Positions 1 to 12,127 are shown, counted from the first letter of the stretch. The stretch is DNA of 64,000 nucleotides from Varanus komodoensis (GCF_004798865.1 NW_025335268.1:4780486-4844485), one strand, 5' to 3'. Notes: generated by a model not told the origin, from the letters alone. Program-made: numbers and translations.

Positions 1-39
1 TTGGACCCAAAGGTCACATGACCATACCACTCACACACA

Positions 40-41
<2 letters not shown>

Positions 42-109
<68 letters not shown>
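42..109. repeat. (CT)n(CA)n compound microsatellite
   Basis: About 15 CT units run straight into about 20 CA units. It is a simple repeat in the flank downstream of SLC30A10. Confidence 0.95.
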
Positions 110-111
<2 letters not shown>

Positions 112-1547
112 CTTTCAAATCCAGCTCCCTGCCCTAGCATGTTTCAGAGGCTTGGTGCCTTCTCCGGTTAAATAAAAACAACACTCCACCTAAATACCCA
201 GTTCTCAAACCACACAGCCACCTAGGAATTCTGTGTTTCATCTCTAAGCTTCTCTTTCTGAAAGATCCTGACATCTCTCACTCTAGTTACCTGAGAATAA
301 GAAAAAAAACATCTCTGAACAGGATCTGGGGTCCTCACCTATTCAAACCCGGTTCCTAAAGCAACCTAGGGAACAAGCAGGAGCTCTGAGCATGGTTTCC
401 CAGGCTCTGTCCGGAGCCATACAGACCATTCCAAGAATCCCACCCACACACACTTTCTTTTCTCAGGCAGAGAGCACCAGAATGGGTTTGGGCAAGCCAG
501 TTTTTACAGCCATGCTTGAAAAATTGATACTGAGAGGCAGGTAAAACTCTCATTTAGGCAAGCCATGTACAAAAGCATCACTTGTAATTAGCTCCCCGCT
601 TTATATTTTTCTAAAATTGGCTGCTCCTTCTGGCTAGGACAACTTCCAATACACCCAGCTGAGGACCGTGCTTTTTATCTTACCCTTTGAGACACTAGAC
701 AATCCCAGGAGACACTTTTTCCCAAACCATCTTACTGTATACCAGATGATTCATCCATTTGTCCCTTTGTTGTTTACTCTGACCAGCAGCAGCTGTCCAA
801 GGCGCTGCCTCCTACTTGATCCTTTCAACAGGAACTGCTTGGGATCAAACCTGGGACCTCTTGCATGCCAAGCAGTGGTTCAACCCACTTCTGGTAAGCA
901 GTAACTTTGGAAGATAACTTATCTACCAGAATCCAACATAAACATGCCTCGTAAGACATCCAACGCATATGAACAAATGCCACATATTGCCTTTCAATAC
1001 TAGTTGAAGGCTGGATCCCTTCAGAGCAGTCTGAAGCTGCAGGGACCACAATTTCCACATGTGAAAAGGTCAGGTATTTCATACTTGCTTACATCCCTAA
1101 GCACAAAATATAAACTGGGACTCAACCCTTAGGATATGGTGTTTCACAAACAGCAAGTTGACACAATTTTTGACATAAAAACATTTTGTTTATTCACAGT
1201 CAGACTTCTTTACAGCTTTTTCCAACCAATAAAATGCACAAGAAAACTTGCACTGATGTTCGTTTCTTAAAAGCACCTGGTACATCTCTTCCAAACAGAA
1301 TTCTGTTCCAGGGAATTCTTATACTGTAGCCACAGAAGGCAAGGAATAACTTCACAAGAAGTTGTAACAAAATCTTTATATAAGTGAAGAGAGTACATTC
1401 CAAAGAGGATATTCATCACTTATTGTCAGCTCATCCATCTTATGTCTTCAGCCCAAGACACCCAACTGACAAACACACTGTCAAGCATGCTACTGTTTTG
1501 GATTGTGGCCATAGTATTTCTCAGGCACTATAGAGTATCTCAGTTAA
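110..1547. other. Unannotated flank downstream of SLC30A10
   Basis: I see no coding homology or recognisable repeat here. The open frames are short and lack splice or codon support. Part could belong to a long SLC30A10 3' UTR, but no end could be set. Confidence 0.4.
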
Positions 1548-1640
1548 GATTCTTATTTTATTTATTTTTATTTATAGCTGTTATATACTGTCCACTACAA
1601 ACATCTCAGGACAGTTCTACAATCTTGCAGGTTTTTCAAT
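1548..1640 (-). repeat. LINE 3' tail fragment (L2/CR1-like)
   Basis: An ATTT-rich tail is followed by the reverse complement of the 'tatataacagctataaat' style 3' end shared by many LINE/SINE tails in this window. It is short and degraded. Confidence 0.4.
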
Positions 1641-1876
1641 TGTTCTCTCTCAAGGATTTAAAGCCTCCACATTTTCACCTTGAGCATCTATCATAGCAAG
1701 TTGGAAACAATAAATCAGGCAAAAGAGATATTAACTAAATATGTCATACATTTTGTGTATAAAGGTTTTAGGTGGTGGGAAATTCAGTCATACTCAAAGG
1801 TCAATAGAAGGCCTATGGCATACCTTAGGTATACCATGAAGCTGTGTCATCTTGATGGGCAATCATAATTTGCAGT

Positions 1877-2245
1877 ATTATTTTTTATTTGTTGGAAGCA
1901 TTTTTATCCTGTTCTTTACAAGAGTCATGGACAACAATACAAAGCAATAGTGGAAACATACAATAGAATATAAATCTAATAAAACCAGTATTAAATCACA
2001 ATTCTTAAAATACAGGGAAAATAAAAAAGTTTTGACTTGACACCAAAATGAATAAAGGGTCACCACTGCCTGGAGCACCTCCCTGGGACAGGTTCCAAAG
2101 GCGGAGCACCACCACAGAAAAGGCCCTTCTCTGGGTAGCCACTACTCTGATCTCCTTCAATGAAGGCTCCCAAAGAAATACCTCAGACCTGGATCTTAGG
2201 GGACAGGCAGGTATATAAGGAAAAGCTGTATATGACAACTGTCAT
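1877..2245 (-). repeat. L2-like LINE 3' end
   Basis: A T-rich tail at the low-coordinate side is followed by the reverse complement of the typical reptilian L2 3' region, including the 'agaaaaggcccttctctggg' block at about 2118. The same block recurs at 22300 and, more diverged, at 57040. It lies 3' of SLC30A10. Confidence 0.65.
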
Positions 2246-2520
2246 GGTATATCATCTACCCCATGTCTTTCTTCAGGTTAGTAACTCGTCTAAAACTCCT
2301 TAGCTGCTAACCCTCACACAGGACTAATGGAAAGTATGGTAACACTGTAGACTCTTAGTATTCTTAAAGAATACTTCATATTGCATACTGTCCAGATGCA
2401 AGCCAATAGTAAGAAATCAACTGGTCTTACTGTTAAATAAAATGTTTAGAACTGAGTTGCAAAAAGGGCTAAGGGGGAAAAATGCCCTTCAAAATAAGTT
2501 CTACAAAGAAATTAGAAATT

Positions 2521-2665
2521 GGTTATGTGCTGTCAAATCATCTTTGACTTACAACTACCCTATGAAGGGGTGTCCTTCAAAATGTCCTGTCCTGGGCAGG
2601 CCTGGTCAGATCTTGTAAACTACAGACTGTGGCTTCCTTTATGGAATTGATCCATCTCATATTTG
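2521..2665 (-). repeat. RTE-clade LINE 3' end fragment
   Basis: On the minus strand this reads as the end of an RTE-type ORF2, with the '...GRTFWR...HRVAISQRRLDST' type C-terminus and the characteristic 'tgacagcacataac' ending. A related copy lies at 42768. Confidence 0.55.
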
Positions 2666-2812
2666 TAAGAAAGAAATTAGAAAAAACTAAATTCTAGAGA
2701 CAACTAGAAAAAAGTGTCATCGTTTTAGTAAATATAACATCAAATAGCTTCATATTTAAAAGGATAATGTAGGGACATAACAGAATTCTAAGTGCTCATG
2801 GATAGGTATACG

Positions 2813-2870
2813 TGCAGCACAATCCTATAAAAATTTACTCAGAAGTAAATCCCATTGTGTTCAGAGGCAA
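2813..2870. repeat. Reptilian miniature repeat fragment
   Basis: It contains the block 'agaagtaaatcccattgtgt' preceded by 'caatcctat', a common palindromic interspersed repeat of reptile genomes. Only half of the palindrome is clear. Confidence 0.45.
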
Positions 2871-3899
2871 GTGTCTAGCAGAGCCTTACTTCTAGAATAC
2901 TTTCAAATGAATATCACAGATGTTGATGGACTCACATAAATTCCTATTCATATGAAATACGCTTCTTGGATCAAATTTGTCAAGTACCTGCTCTGTGATA
3001 GAAAGTAGGGAATTTAGGCAGTAAGAAAAAATAATAAATTCAATGACATTCTGCAACACGGTATTGTTCTGTTTTTGTGAGGCTAACCATGCAAAAGGTT
3101 GTGTGTTGAATGGCTCCTAAGTCGCTGTGCTGACTGATCTCACCCCATTAATTCAAACCATTTTCAGGAGCCAACCTTCATTCTCAAATGTTTGTGGTTC
3201 TGACTGGGAATGTTAAACAATACTTGCATTGACTGTTTTTCCATATAGCTCAATACCCAAAGCTCTAAGCAATTTCAAAGACCCTGACTCAAAGGGCCCC
3301 ATGCCCTCCCTATTTTTGCTTTCAAGTAAATAGAGGTTTGTTTGTTAAAGATTAGTGAAATTCCTACCTACTTTCACTCCTCTATGATGATACAGTACCT
3401 TCAATCATACTTCAGTAAATAAGACCCAAGGGAAATTCCAGTGTTTGGTCACATATTTATCCCTAGAGATGCATACACTGACATATTTTTCTGATACAAA
3501 GCTGCACCTAGAGGGTCAAGGAATTAAGTGTCAAAGTGCAATAGGTGCATTGGTGAATGCAAGAAAAATTGCTTCCAGACAAGGATTTGCATTCAAAGAT
3601 TCTGCTGTGTGCACAGAAGGCACTTTGCCCACATGGGGCAGAGAATCCCCCTTTTTAGGGGCGCAGAGCTAAAGACAGGGAAGAAAGAAAGCTATGACTT
3701 GCCCTGCATGACTGCAAGGGCATGCTACTTGCACAGATGGACCTCTGGATACAAGCCAAGAACACTTTCTTTAGGTGCAGTGTTTGGTACCCATCTGTCA
3801 AATGGGACCATGGCAAGTACTTGCCAAATAGTTACATGCTTTTTAGCTAAGGAAGGCTTTGTCCTTGATGCTGAAAGTTACAAAGCACAGGCCAAAGGT
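2871..3899 (-). other. Probable SLC30A10 3' UTR / downstream sequence
   Basis: This lies directly after the SLC30A10 stop codon on the minus strand. No repeat or second gene is seen. No AATAAA lies within the first kilobase on the minus strand, so the 3' UTR may extend further, to about 1.9 kb or beyond. Open frames on the plus strand are antisense shadows. Confidence 0.4.
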
Positions 3900-4387
3900 T
3901 TAAAAATGTGTGCTGTTTTTACATGGTTTGGTGTTGCCTGTTTCTTTATAACTATCTTTTGGGGAACTGTTCTTTTTCTTTACATCTTCAGCCCACATGG
4001 GTTCAATGGGAATTTCCACAACATCATTTCTATGGAAGAGTTTTTGCAGAGTTGGGGAAAGGCCGCCGTTTGGCTCAGGGAAGTAACTCGCCCGAGCGAG
4101 GAATGCTTCTTGCTGGCTGCAACATAACTGGGCATCACAAGTTTTCGAGACACACGGGGAACTGCACAGGATCTCTGGACTCTTGTGGTCAATGAACTCT
4201 GGCTGGATGGTCACCGAATGGACTCCTGCTTCATGGAACATCTCCCTCAGTTTGAAAGAAGCCACCTGGTAATCAGTATTAGTGTGACACTTCACATGGA
4301 GGGTGGCAATGTTCTTCCCTTTGACAAGCTCCCAGATGTGCAACTCATGAATGCTGCTAACCCCTGGCACATCTAACAGTTTGTTTG
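3900..4387 (-). CDS. SLC30A10: SLC30A10 exon 4 (terminal coding exon)
   Basis: 488 nt including the stop, residues 305-466. It starts TNKLLDVPGVSSIHE after acceptor CTCTAG and forms the regulatory ferredoxin-like C-terminal domain. The Cys-rich tail ('CSSPCVSKTCDAQLCC') is retained. Confidence 0.94.
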
Positions 4388-7300
4388 CTAGAGAAAAGAA
4401 GAGAAAGAAGATAACATTCAGTTCAATCTAAGTGAGGACCTAGTGTCAACATTAATGTTATTATCAACTAGGTGTAGCAGACACTCAGAAAGCAGAGGAC
4501 ACTTTTAGAACTAATCCATTTCACAGGGACAGGCCTCCAATCCTGGATTGTTTTGTTCTGGGCAACACTGTAAGGTGTGGTGCTGAAACGTGGCACAGCA
4601 GCCTTAGCAATAGCCATGCACATACTTTTCTTCCAATGTTATCAGCCTGTTGCTGGCATTGCAATAGCTTCCACTGTGAAAATAAAGAGTCACTGATTCG
4701 ACCTACTAGAACAGCTCCTGCCAATCACCAGCACCATCACTGGAAGAAACAGAACCACCACCTAGGCTGAGTTTGTCTGGGCTAGGACATTAATGAAGTT
4801 TATTTTATTTAAAGCATTTTTATCCTGACCTTTACAGAAGTCTCAGTTCTCCACCATAAAGGAAAAAAATGGTGAGGCAGAAAACAAGTTCTGAAAAGAT
4901 TGACTCAAATGAGAGATTTTAAAAATTGAGCAGGCTAAATGGTGTTGCCCATATGGATTAGGTACAAACATCATCATGCTTTAGAACCAACATTAAATAT
5001 TTAAATGACTAGAAGCCCACACCAAAGGGCTGAAAAAATCAACAGCAGCTTTGGTGGTGCCAAGTTTTGTATTGTTTTTGCCAGCTCCTCACTGGAGAAT
5101 ATTCCCCAGGAATACAGAAGAACTCTATTTCATACAAAATGCACAGTGAGTCCACATGTGCAATTTGGAGTTATCTCTTTGGGACTCAAGAGTTATCTCA
5201 CAAGTTTTTATTTATTCAAAAATAAATGATGACCCAATCAACCATTGTGTGACAGCCATAAGGCATGTTCATGTTCCATAAGGCAAAACAGTTTAACTGA
5301 TCTACTTTCTAGTAACAAATGGTCACCCACTTCTAGATGTGTGTGGTGATTCCAGAAATCAGAAGTTCATGACCTATTTTGCACATATTATAAAATACCA
5401 CATTCTTAAAGTGCATGCTTTCACTAATCCACCAAGATTTGAGTCAAGTTGCTAGTACACAACCATGTGACTCAGTTTCTCAAAGCTCTTGAGAATGTAA
5501 CTGGAGGTGAGTGTATAATCCCCAGCTACAATTCCAGAAATAACACTGCCCTTAAGCACTTCAAAGGTAAAATGCAGCTTACTCAGTATTTGCATATTAA
5601 CACTCTTGGGAACCATCTGCAGCAAGATGGTGGCTGTCTCCTTGATAAGCGGGAAAGCTGAAGATAGTATGATGAACACCATAACTATGGTTAAGCTGGG
5701 ATCAATGTAGCATTCCCAGTTACATGGCTCATTCTCTTCCAGAGGAAGCACATAGAATATTGAAGCTGCTACTACAACAATAACTGAGCCAAGGGCATCT
5801 CCCATCACATGCAAAAGAACACCTGGAAAAAGACAAAAGAAACAATCCCTTTAGGGTCTGAGAATTCCAAGGCAGTAGCTACAAACTAGATTAAGCTGAA
5901 TCAAAACTTCTGAAACCATTTTTAATAAAGAGGATATTAAATAACCAGATTTCATTGGAATATGCGATCACCTAAACCGAGATGTATTTGGTTACACAAA
6001 GGAGACATTTGTGGCTTTCAACTCTAAGAATTAAAAAGTAAGTTAACAAGAGCCTAGTAACGTGCACCATTTGATTTATTTATTTGATTTAAAGTTTTTA
6101 TATGCCGCCTTATACTAAAGTCTCTGGATGGCTTAAAACAAACAAACAAAAAATCTACACACATGTACAACAGTCTAAGTGGAAAACTGTGCACTGTGCC
6201 CATCATGTGTGAAAATGGCACATATTTTTTTGTCATATGTTAACACTTTGGAAAACCTTGATTTCCCACTACATCGGCATATGGTAAAACAGACATGTGC
6301 ATGATCTTTGCACACATGGAGCCAGTGTGGTATGATGAAGAGAGGAGCTGAAGACCAAAGAAATCCAGATTCTAGTTCCCACGAGACCCAGAAGTTCACT
6401 GGGTCACTTTGGACTAGTCACAAGCTCTCAACTCAACCTACCTCACAGCGTTATTGTGAGGGTGAAATGGAGCCACATAAGCCACCTAATAATAATACTA
6501 ACAACAACAATTTATCCAATGGCTATGCCTGTGAAAATATAATCTTCTAATAATTTACTTTCACAGGCTCTACCTGGCTGTGTTTAAGTATAGTTGAACC
6601 GCATTACTTTATTTGGTCAATAGTTTAAAAACCTGCCATATTTCCACCATGTTCTTAAAATCTGGTACAAGCATGTGCAGAAACCATCATCTCTAAAGGT
6701 GGTCCCTTAATTTTAGAGAACCCCCTACCTCTGATGTTCAACGCTTCAGACTTTTTCTCTTTTTTCTCTGTCACCTCCTCTTCAAGGTTTTTCTGGGTAT
6801 TTATGGAATCACCTGTATTCAAAGAAGAAACGCTGTGTTGTGTATAAGCTCTACAAACAGAAAGAAAACAATCTTTTCAAAACCAACTGAAATCTTAAAT
6901 AGTCAAACTCGGGTAGGTACCTGCAATCTTCACCTATGATTTGCTCTCACTTGCATCCACACAGTACAGCACAATCACAAGTCAACAAATAAAAAGTGCT
7001 ATCACATGGACTTAGTCTTAACAATGTTCACAAAGTTAACAAACACAAGCAGATATAATTTGTGCATTTATTTATTCACATTTAATGGGCCTGCAGTCTC
7101 ACCCCCACCTGTCTGGTATGGGAAAAATAAAGTATTTGATAAGCATAAACACACCACAAAAACTAAATGGGGGACAAGCATCTGAAGAACAAGAAATTAA
7201 CAGCAATGCAGTGCTGTCGGGAATGGCCAAAGAAAATAAAAGGAAGAACACTGGAGAAATAACAGAAGCAAAAACATGAAAAGGACAGAAAAATATATAA

Positions 7301-8608
7301 AGGGGGTTGGTGTACAAGGAGAGAATGAATACAGTCAAATGGTTGTACTGCAGCATTTGAAGATTGCCTGCTTTAAATCTATTTTAAGGTTGTGGAATAA
7401 TGCAGGATCCATTTTTAAGTGCCCACCAGCACTTTATATACAATATTTTATAGGCTTCTGGCTAATGATGCAGGAGAAAAATCTAATAAATAAATAAATG
7501 TGTGATTAAAAACATTAAACACAATGCAAGCTACAGAAATAATGATGGAAAGAGAATACTGAAAAAAAAAAGCAGAAACAGGGAATCTGAAAAATCACAG
7601 AGTTAGGAATAAATAGAAATAAATTAGCAATAGAAATAAGTAATAAATCACTTATTTAGCTATAGTGCTAAATAAGGTATAGTGGACAATATTCAGTTTT
7701 CCATGGGAAATAAATGTCTTCAGGAGGGCGTACGATGGCAAATAGAAATAAATAGATAAATAAGAATTATGAAGAAAATACTCAATTTAAACCAAATTTA
7801 AGGAAACGTAGGAAAAAAACGATGTAGAAGGATGCGGAGAATCTCTAACGGACAAGAGAAGGTGGGGGGAAATGAGAAGCTTTAGGGAGAAATGAAAGCA
7901 CAAATTAAGGCCAAAGGGCAAGGAGGAAGGAAGGAAGCAGTGAAGAGGGGGAAGAGATGTAGGAAATAGGGGACAAGAGGAGGAAAAGGGCTGGCGGCGA
8001 AGAGGAAACCGAGGGGCACCTGCTACGTCAGTGCTTTGAATCTCGACTTCCACTTGCTCGAGGGGGCCGGTGGCTGCCGCGGCGCCGTCGAGGGCGGCTG
8101 AGCCGGGGGCGGCGTGGAGCTGGCCGTCGACGGGATGGCCGGGCGGGGGCGGAGGTGAGGCCGCGGGGCTGCTGCTCCCGCCGCAGCAGGGCCACTCCTG
8201 GAAGACGAGGAGCCCCACGATGTTGACGGCGAGGCCGAGCGCGCCCACCACGAGGACGAGGAAGGCGTCGCTGATGGCCTCGGGGCCGGCCAGCCGCTGC
8301 AGCGCCTCCACCAGGATGGTGAAGTTGAGCGCCGCCAGGAAGACGGCGTTGCTGAGGGCGCCCACCACCTCGGCGCGCCCGTGCCCGAAGGAGGCGGTGG
8401 GGCTGACCGGGCGGCCGCGGCGGCGCGCCATGCGCCCGGTGCCGAGGCCCACGCTCAGCGCGATCAGGTCCGAGAGCATGTTGAACGAGTCGGACACCAG
8501 CGCGATCGAGTTGCCCATCGACCCCGACACCAGCTCGGCCACGAAGAAGCCGGCGGTCAGCACCAGCATGAAGATCAGGCGGCACGTCTGGCCCGTGTAG
8601 CGACCCAT
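3900..8608 (-). CDS. SLC30A10: SLC30A10 (ZnT10), manganese/zinc efflux transporter, complete coding region in 4 exons
   Basis: Spliced model 8608-8020, 6812-6729, 5822-5583, 4387-3900 on the minus strand: 1401 nt, 466 residues (human 485). It is a cation diffusion facilitator of the plasma membrane; the mammalian orthologue exports Mn2+. Residues 1-140 hold TM1-TM4. TM2 carries Asn43 and Asp47, the ZnT10 signature where zinc transporters have His-Asp. TM5 carries His229-x3-Asp233 ('HVMGD'). A variable Ala/Pro-rich cytoplasmic loop is encoded at the end of exon 1. Exon 4 holds the C-terminal cytoplasmic domain ('HELHIWELV', 'GVHSVTIQPEF') and ends NSTHF as in human. All introns are phase 1. 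The start is the MGRYTG methionine conserved in the family; the reading frame upstream is open but is 5' UTR. No breaks are seen. Confidence 0.95.
4796..4862 (-). repeat. Short L2-like LINE tail in SLC30A10 intron 3
   Basis: 'tttattttatttaaagcatt' is followed by the reverse complement of the '...gtaaaggtcaggataaaaat' tail seen also at 1890. The rest of intron 3 (4388-5582) shows nothing recognisable. Confidence 0.45.
5583..5822 (-). CDS. SLC30A10: SLC30A10 exon 3
   Basis: 240 nt, residues 225-304: TM5 with the HxxxD metal site, the 'CNWECYIDPSLT' loop, TM6 with 'SSAFPLIKETA', and 'ILLQMVPKSVNMQIL'. Acceptor TTCCAG, donor GTAAGC. Confidence 0.95.
6064..6142 (-). repeat. L2-like LINE/SINE 3' tail in SLC30A10 intron 2
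   Basis: The reverse complement reads 'aagccatccagagacttta' then 'aaggcggcatataaaaactt' and an AAAT tail: the standard 3' end also found at 26110. Confidence 0.6.
6319..6512 (+). repeat. tRNA-derived SINE
   Basis: It begins 'gagccagtgtggtatgatga', carries the 'gggtcactttggactagtca' and 'cctacctcacagcgttattg' core blocks, and ends in AAT/AAC triplets. Minus-strand copies lie at 42935 and 60545. Confidence 0.75.
6729..6812 (-). CDS. SLC30A10: SLC30A10 exon 2
   Basis: 84 nt, residues 197-224, reading GDSINTQ...KKSEALNIR, close to the human cytoplasmic loop (GDSFNTQ...KKSEALNIR). Acceptor ATACAG, donor GTAGGG, phase 1 on both sides. Confidence 0.93.
6813..8019 (-). other. SLC30A10 intron 1, with purine-rich tract
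   Basis: No interspersed repeat is clearly recognised. The part at 7480-7780 is AT-rich with AAAT runs. The part at 7830-7990 is a G/A-rich strand (GGAAGG motifs) beside the CpG island. An open frame reading out of exon 1 into this intron is chance. Confidence 0.55.
8020..8608 (-). CDS. SLC30A10: SLC30A10 exon 1 (coding part)
   Basis: It encodes residues 1-196 plus one base: TM1-TM4 and most of the cytoplasmic loop. It is very CpG-rich. The donor is GTGCCC at 8019-8014, weak but supported by frame and by the G-D-S junction conserved with human ('VAG|DS'). Confidence 0.93.
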
Positions 8609-8811
8609 GGCGAAGGCGGAGGTCGAGCGCCTGCGCGAGCCGGCGAGGCGAGGTAGCTGCCCCGACTTTAACCCTGAGCGAAGGGCTGGCTGTCGGGCGG
8701 GCTTGCTGGATCCGGGCGCTGCGCCTCCAGAGGACAGAGGGAGCCGAGCCGCGGGTGTGCGTACTCTGCCCGGGGGGGATCGCAAGGAGTGTCGAGCGCC
8801 CTGTCGCTGGA

Positions 8812-8818
8812 CTTTATA
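8812..8818 (-). promoter_or_regulatory. Candidate TATA box of SLC30A10
   Basis: The minus strand reads TATAAAG 204 bases upstream of the start codon, which predicts a start site near 8785 and a 5' UTR of about 175 bases. The call is from motif and position only. Confidence 0.5.
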
Positions 8819-8900
8819 TGTGACGCCGCGCCAGCTGCTCTGCACGTACGCTCGTCTTTACGATGGGGAAGATTTGCGGGGCCACGCCAAGAGAATCTGC

Positions 8901-10099
8901 TGGCTAAGGCACAGTAATAAGCGGCACCCCACCTCCCAATGAATCGATACCACCTAAGGCCAGCCAAGTTGCTTTGCCACTGGAAGCAGAATATGCTCTT
9001 CCCTGGCAATAAAAATGCAAGCCTAATTACCTAGGTATTAATTACCTAATAATGTGCTGCCCTTTCATCCCAAAGGTTGTTGCTGCCTCACTCTGCTTGC
9101 TAAGGGATTTTTAAAAGAGCCCAGGTTACCACTTTTTGCTCCTTCCCCCTGGCAGGACACCTGCTTCCTTTCCATCAAGCAGAGGAAGCTTCCCTCATCT
9201 CAGTGAAGGAAAAGCGAATTTCTGTTTGCCATGCATCCAGTAAGCGTTCCTTAGCCATGGGAATATTTGGACTTCCAGGGCCGTTATTAGCCACCTGGCT
9301 GGGAGATGTTCAACTGGTGAAGTTTTCCCCCACCACTGGAAACCTGGGCCATGTTACACTGTTTTTGCATGGCACTTGTTGGTATCCAGCTTAATATGAC
9401 ATGTTATGTTATACAAACTTGGACAGCAGGGCTTGTCTGGATGCTAGACAACCTTCAAATTAGCCATGGTTTGTTTTAGAGTGCTGTGCAAACCTGGACT
9501 CCCAGCTCAACATGACAGCCCCTGCAGATAAATTAACCCACAGTGGGCTGTCCTGATGTGCAAACAAACTCATTTAATCTGAAATCATACACATTTAACC
9601 AATTTGTATGGACATTTTCCACTTTGAGCCCAGAGCTGCAAAGAGACTGACATAAGAGACTATTGCAAAGAACAGTCAAAAAGCTTGTATTTTTTTTTAA
9701 ATGCAAGTGTAGCACCACATACAGGAGCATATAAAGCAAGGTTGATATAATTCATAGCTCGCCACCAGGCTTTACAAGTGCCTTTCAACCTTCCCTAAGC
9801 CTAACCTCCCAGTTGTATTGGGCTGTGACTCCCACCATTCCCACGTTCGACGTGGAACAAGGATAGAAGCAAATTGCCGACAATTTAAAAGACCTGCCAT
9901 TTCTAACACAGATTTTTTAAAAAAGGAAACCATGTTTTAACGGTCCATTCCAAAATAATTCCATACGCCTAAGAAAAATATATTACTGATCGTTTCTTTA
10001 TGTTACATTATTATTGCTCATTTATTATTTAATTCATTTATGATTCCTAATCCCTGCTAATCAGGAGTAATGCCTACTCCTTAAATTAATCCCATAGTT
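8901..10099. other. Intergenic, nothing recognised
   Basis: This is the upstream flank of SLC30A10. No coding homology and no clear repeat family is seen. Confidence 0.4.
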
Positions 10100-10255
10100 C
10101 AGGGTTGGCCAAACCAAGGCTCTGGAGCCACATGCAGCTCCTTGAGTTTATTTTGTGGCTCATGGCTTGCCACCTGTGGGTGCCCACTTGCGGTTCTTAG
10201 ACATCTGACATTTACCATATGAGGCTCTTCTGTTGAGCACGTTCAGCCACCCCTG
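10100..10255. mobile_element. hAT-type miniature element
   Basis: The left end 'cagggttggccaaac' and right end 'ttcagccacccctg' are diverged inverted copies of the CAGGGGTGGC-type hAT terminus. Inside is the 'tctggagccacatgcagctc' block common to this family. Target duplications are unclear, so it is an old copy. Confidence 0.6.
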
Positions 10256-11494
10256 CTAGTTTTTATATGCAAAAACTTAATTTATAAAATGCTAGAAAAG
10301 CATCTGAAATTCCAGATTTCCATGTGGAATAAATTGTTCTAGTAAATTATTTATTTATTTGTATTTGTACATTTTAAACATATGGGTAGGATATTGTGGA
10401 TGTCTTTCATTCACAGGATCACTATAAGTTAGACATAACCTGATAGTATATTCCCACTATTTGGATCTCAGAGCTTTGAACCAAGTTTTCATAATACAAA
10501 TGCAAAAATAAGGGCACAATCCCACGCAAGGCCTACAATTCCCAGCTTGCTCCAGCCAGCATAGCAAATTGGGAATTCTAAGTGATTTTTCTTGGGTCTA
10601 GGATTATGCCTAAATTTGCATAGGATTGAATGCTTGAACCACATTCAAATGTATAATATTTGGGTTAAACAAGGAAGCTTTTGCTGGACATTGAAAAGAT
10701 TGCATCCCGTTGTTGGCACCAGCAAGTCTTTGAGGGAGGCATTCTGTAACTGGAGCACTGTGGTATCCTGATCACAGAATGGCACCAAAATGTTTGCTTT
10801 TTGCAATTTCGCCAGCTTGGACTTCTGATATATGCAAAGACTACCACAAACGTGCAATTCAGTCTTGCGGCTGCCCTCTGTTTCTTTTTTTCAAGATTGA
10901 TTCCTTTTTGCCTCTCAGTTCAGCACATGTATAGCTGTATGCACTGGACCTCAGGGTGATTTTTATTTTGTGTGTTGCTTGAGCATGCAGCCATGCTCAT
11001 GTTCACATCAGCACTCATCCATGCTTTTTGATTAATGGAAAGCACATGTACAGATGGGCAGGATAATTTAAAGTTGTCATCATTAAAATGTCGTGCACAT
11101 TATTAATACTGCTGCACTTGTGCTTAGGTATGCTTTATGACTCAGTGTGTTGATATCATCATGATCAGAAAACAACAATGTAGGGATAACAGATTTTCTC
11201 TAGGCTGGTAACTCAGCGGGTAAGTGAGGTCCTCTCTTTTAAGTAAAAATCCAGTCCAAGGCTAATCACAGACTGTTCGTTAAGCAATTTCAAGTGCCTT
11301 AATATAAATGAAATCAAGGGGATTAAGCTAGTGTAAATGAAACAGTTTACGTATCTCCTGTTTTTAAGGTATGTAACATATGTAAATAAGCAAATGGGTA
11401 TTCCCCCCACTGTGTTGAACATGTAGATAGAGTAAAAGAGCCCTGATTCTTGGGCATTAATCAGCAAAAATAAAGGGGTAATGGCTTGGGTAAC
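10256..11494. other. Intergenic, nothing firmly recognised
   Basis: A 70-codon minus-strand frame at 10645-10857 was examined as a possible transporter exon and not accepted. 'gcctacaattcccagcttgc' at 10529 may be a worn copy of the palindromic repeat seen at 47935 and 55608. Confidence 0.35.
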
Positions 11495-11908
11495 GGCTTG
11501 GGTCCTGGTTACCTGAAGGAGCGCTTACGTCCATACATGCCCGCCCACCCCTTCTGATCAGCGGGAGAGGCCCTTCTCCGGGAACCCTCCGTGAAGGAAA
11601 TGAGGAGGGTGAGTACTCAGAGGAGGGCTTTCTCTGCGGTGGCGCCCAATCTATGGAATGCGCTCCAAAAGAGAGGTCCGCCTGGCGCCGTCGTTATTTG
11701 TTTTTCGGCACCAGGCGAAGACCTTTTTATTCAAATGTTATTTTAATTGTTAATATTATTTATTTATTTTACTCTTTGGCCAGGGCGACTTAATTTATAC
11801 TGTTAAATTATATTGTTTTATAGGATGTTATTTATTTATGTTTGTGAGCCGCCCCGAGGCTTTGGTGAATGGGGAGGCATAGAAGTTCCATAAATAAATA
11901 AATAAATA
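11495..11908 (+). repeat. L2/CR1-like LINE 3' end
   Basis: It shows the typical 3' coding end ('gggctttctctgcggtggcg', 'ctatggaatgcgctcc', 'ggcaccaggcgaagaccttt'), then the 'gagccgccccgaggctttgg' tail and an AAAT repeat. Confidence 0.75.
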
Positions 11909-12127
11909 GTTTTCTGCCATTCATGTAAATGTTTTGGAGATGTACCAACAGGAAGTTTTCAAAAGAGAACACCAGGCAAGAGAGAGCTATCATTTTGATG
12001 GCTAGCATCTATCCATTATGGAGAGTTTCATCAGTCTCTGGTGCCTGATGTCCCTATTAATCCTTGCTGAAGTTGACTTCCTATCGTTTATTTAATTTCT
12101 TCTTTACTAAAATGCCAAGGTATTGAA

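Larger units (their letters stand above)
8020..8900. promoter_or_regulatory. CpG island over SLC30A10 exon 1 and promoter
   Basis: Dense CG dinucleotides cover exon 1, the 5' UTR and the upstream region, in contrast to the AT-rich flanks. Strong open frames in several phases here are a by-product of GC content. Confidence 0.8.

Noticed and set aside
42-109. Microsatellites (also 19290-19321, 22046-22084, 47533-47587) as possible array structures
   Set aside because: Plain simple repeats without spacers.
3528-4127. 199-codon plus-strand open frame
   Set aside because: It is antisense to SLC30A10 exon 4 and its 3' flank, with no homology or splice signals.
8070-8656. Plus-strand open frames of 176 and 91 codons over SLC30A10 exon 1
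   Set aside because: Antisense shadows in a CpG island.
8609-8845. N-terminal extension of SLC30A10 upstream of MGRYTG
   Set aside because: The frame is open only because the region is GC-rich. The family start is MGRY, and the predicted start site from the TATA box lies inside this extension.
10645-10857. Minus-strand frame that vaguely recalls a cation efflux C-terminal domain
   Set aside because: The spacing of the few matching residues is wrong, the 'HIWEL' core is absent and no acceptor site stands before it.
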